Shown piece by piece: positions 6,045 through 6,643 of a stretch of 6,643 nucleotides of DNA; within the stretch, counting starts at the first letter, position 1; each line of letters begins with the position of its first letter. This DNA comes from an uncultured Micavibrio sp. (lineage in GTDB: Bacteria > Pseudomonadota > Alphaproteobacteria > Micavibrionales > UBA1664): contig CALBME010000072.1 of the NCBI GenBank assembly GCA_937896295.1, positions 1 through 6,643 on the forward strand, in the 5' to 3' direction. Below the pieces are notes generated by a model, which saw only the letters and a list, made by a program, of their open reading frames with translations, searched no databases and was not told the origin of the DNA. A program made the translations under genes and the position numbers.

Positions 6045-6643
6045 ATGAACCCGTCCGAGCCGACCCGCTCGCCCACCTCGCTCGAGGGCCGACGGATCCT
6101 GGTGACAGGCGGTGCCCAGGGGCTGGGCGAGGCGATCTCGGCGCGGATCGTCGACCTCGGCGGCCAGGTCCTGATCGCGGATGTGCTGGTCGACGCGGGC
6201 CGGGCCACCGCGGAACGACTGGGCGACGGGGTGGAGTTCGTCGAGTTCGATGTCAGCTCCGCCGACGGGTGGCGTGACGCCGTGACCGTCGCGGACGACA
6301 CGTTCGGTGGGCTCGACGGCCTGGTCAACAACGCGGCGCTGCTGCACATCGGCCTGCTCGAGGACATGGAGCCCGATCGGATCACCCGGCTGCTGGAGGT
6401 GAACCTGCTCGGACCCACCCTGGGGATCCGGGCGGTGGCGCCGGTGCTGCGCGCCGCGGGTGGGGGAGCGATCGTGAACATCTCGTCGATCGGCGGGCTC
6501 GAGGGGATGAACACGACGGTGGTCTACTCGGCGACCAAGTGGGGTCTGCGCGGGCTCACCCGCTCAGCGGCCATCGAGTACGGCCGGGACCGCATCCGGG
6601 TCAACGCGGTGTGTCCCGGCATGGGCAACCCCGAGATGTTCAC
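6045..6643 (+). CDS. Classical short-chain dehydrogenase/reductase (SDR); 3' end beyond window
   Basis: The first 199 residues of a classical SDR oxidoreductase (family length about 250) are present, and the frame is open at the right edge. Visible are the cofactor motif TGGAQGLG (21-28), an Asp at the end of the second strand (D46 in LIADV) that favours NAD(H) over NADP(H), the FDV strand (68-70), NNAA (95-98), and the catalytic set N120, S148, Y161 and K165 (in YSATK). The conserved V-C-P-G turn (189-192) follows. The substrate cannot be told; many relatives act on steroids, sugars or secondary alcohols. The ATG at 6045 is preceded by AGGGGG at good spacing. The first ~14 residues are polar and not part of the fold. 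It is divergent from argJ and shares its G/C-rich codon use. No functional link to argJ is evident. Confidence 0.92.
   Translation, partial: MNPSEPTRSPTSLEGRRILVTGGAQGLGEAISARIVDLGGQVLIADVLVDAGRATAERLGDGVEFVEFDVSSADGWRDAVTVADDTFGGLDGLVNNAALLHIGLLEDMEPDRITRLLEVNLLGPTLGIRAVAPVLRAAGGGAIVNISSIGGLEGMNTTVVYSATKWGLRGLTRSAAIEYGRDRIRVNAVCPGMGNPEMF

Noticed and set aside
4806..6347. A single 513-residue protein starting at 6347 on the minus strand
   Set aside because: The part upstream of 5963 is antisense to the SDR gene and has no protein-family character; the true argJ start with its ribosome binding site is at 5963.

Overview
The window reads as two unlike pieces of DNA joined near position 5320. 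Positions 1 to about 5315 look like an alphaproteobacterial chromosome. They have moderately high GC with mixed third-codon positions, an ihfB gene of alphaproteobacterial type next to pyrF, and a class II dihydroorotase. Positions from about 5330 to the end look actinobacterial. GC rises sharply, third codon positions are almost all G or C, and there is an argJ-type acetyltransferase divergent from a short-chain dehydrogenase. The lineage calls are inferences from base use and gene content.

Left piece, region by region. On the minus strand, from right to left, lie ihfB (DNA-bending protein), pyrF (OMP decarboxylase) and an unrecognised gene that runs off the left edge; the last has the layout of a ChaN/erythromycin-esterase-like fold. 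A clear intrinsic terminator sits between ihfB and pyrF. A divergent intergenic stretch (1961-2102) leads into two plus-strand genes 40 bases apart. The first is a P-loop kinase resembling archaeal-type cytidylate kinases, with an extra C-terminal domain that may be ParB/sulfiredoxin-like. The second is an unrecognised 368-residue protein with an HEGMH (HExxH) zinc-protease motif. These converge, 6 bases apart, on a minus-strand gene for a membrane-anchored DUF2726-like protein, which lies downstream of the C-terminal half of pyrC.

Right piece. The N-terminal half of an argJ-like gene (minus strand) runs in frame into the C-terminal half of pyrC, giving one uninterrupted 385-residue reading frame from 5963 to 4806. 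Each half lacks the rest of its own enzyme and there is an abrupt composition change at the seam, so this is most simply a chimeric join (assembly or amplification) and not a real bifunctional enzyme. An SDR oxidoreductase gene starts at 6045 and is cut by the right edge.

The genes do not form one obvious system. pyrF and pyrC both serve pyrimidine synthesis. The kinase plus HExxH pair is the most interesting uncharacterised unit. I saw no tRNA, rRNA, CRISPR array or insertion sequence.
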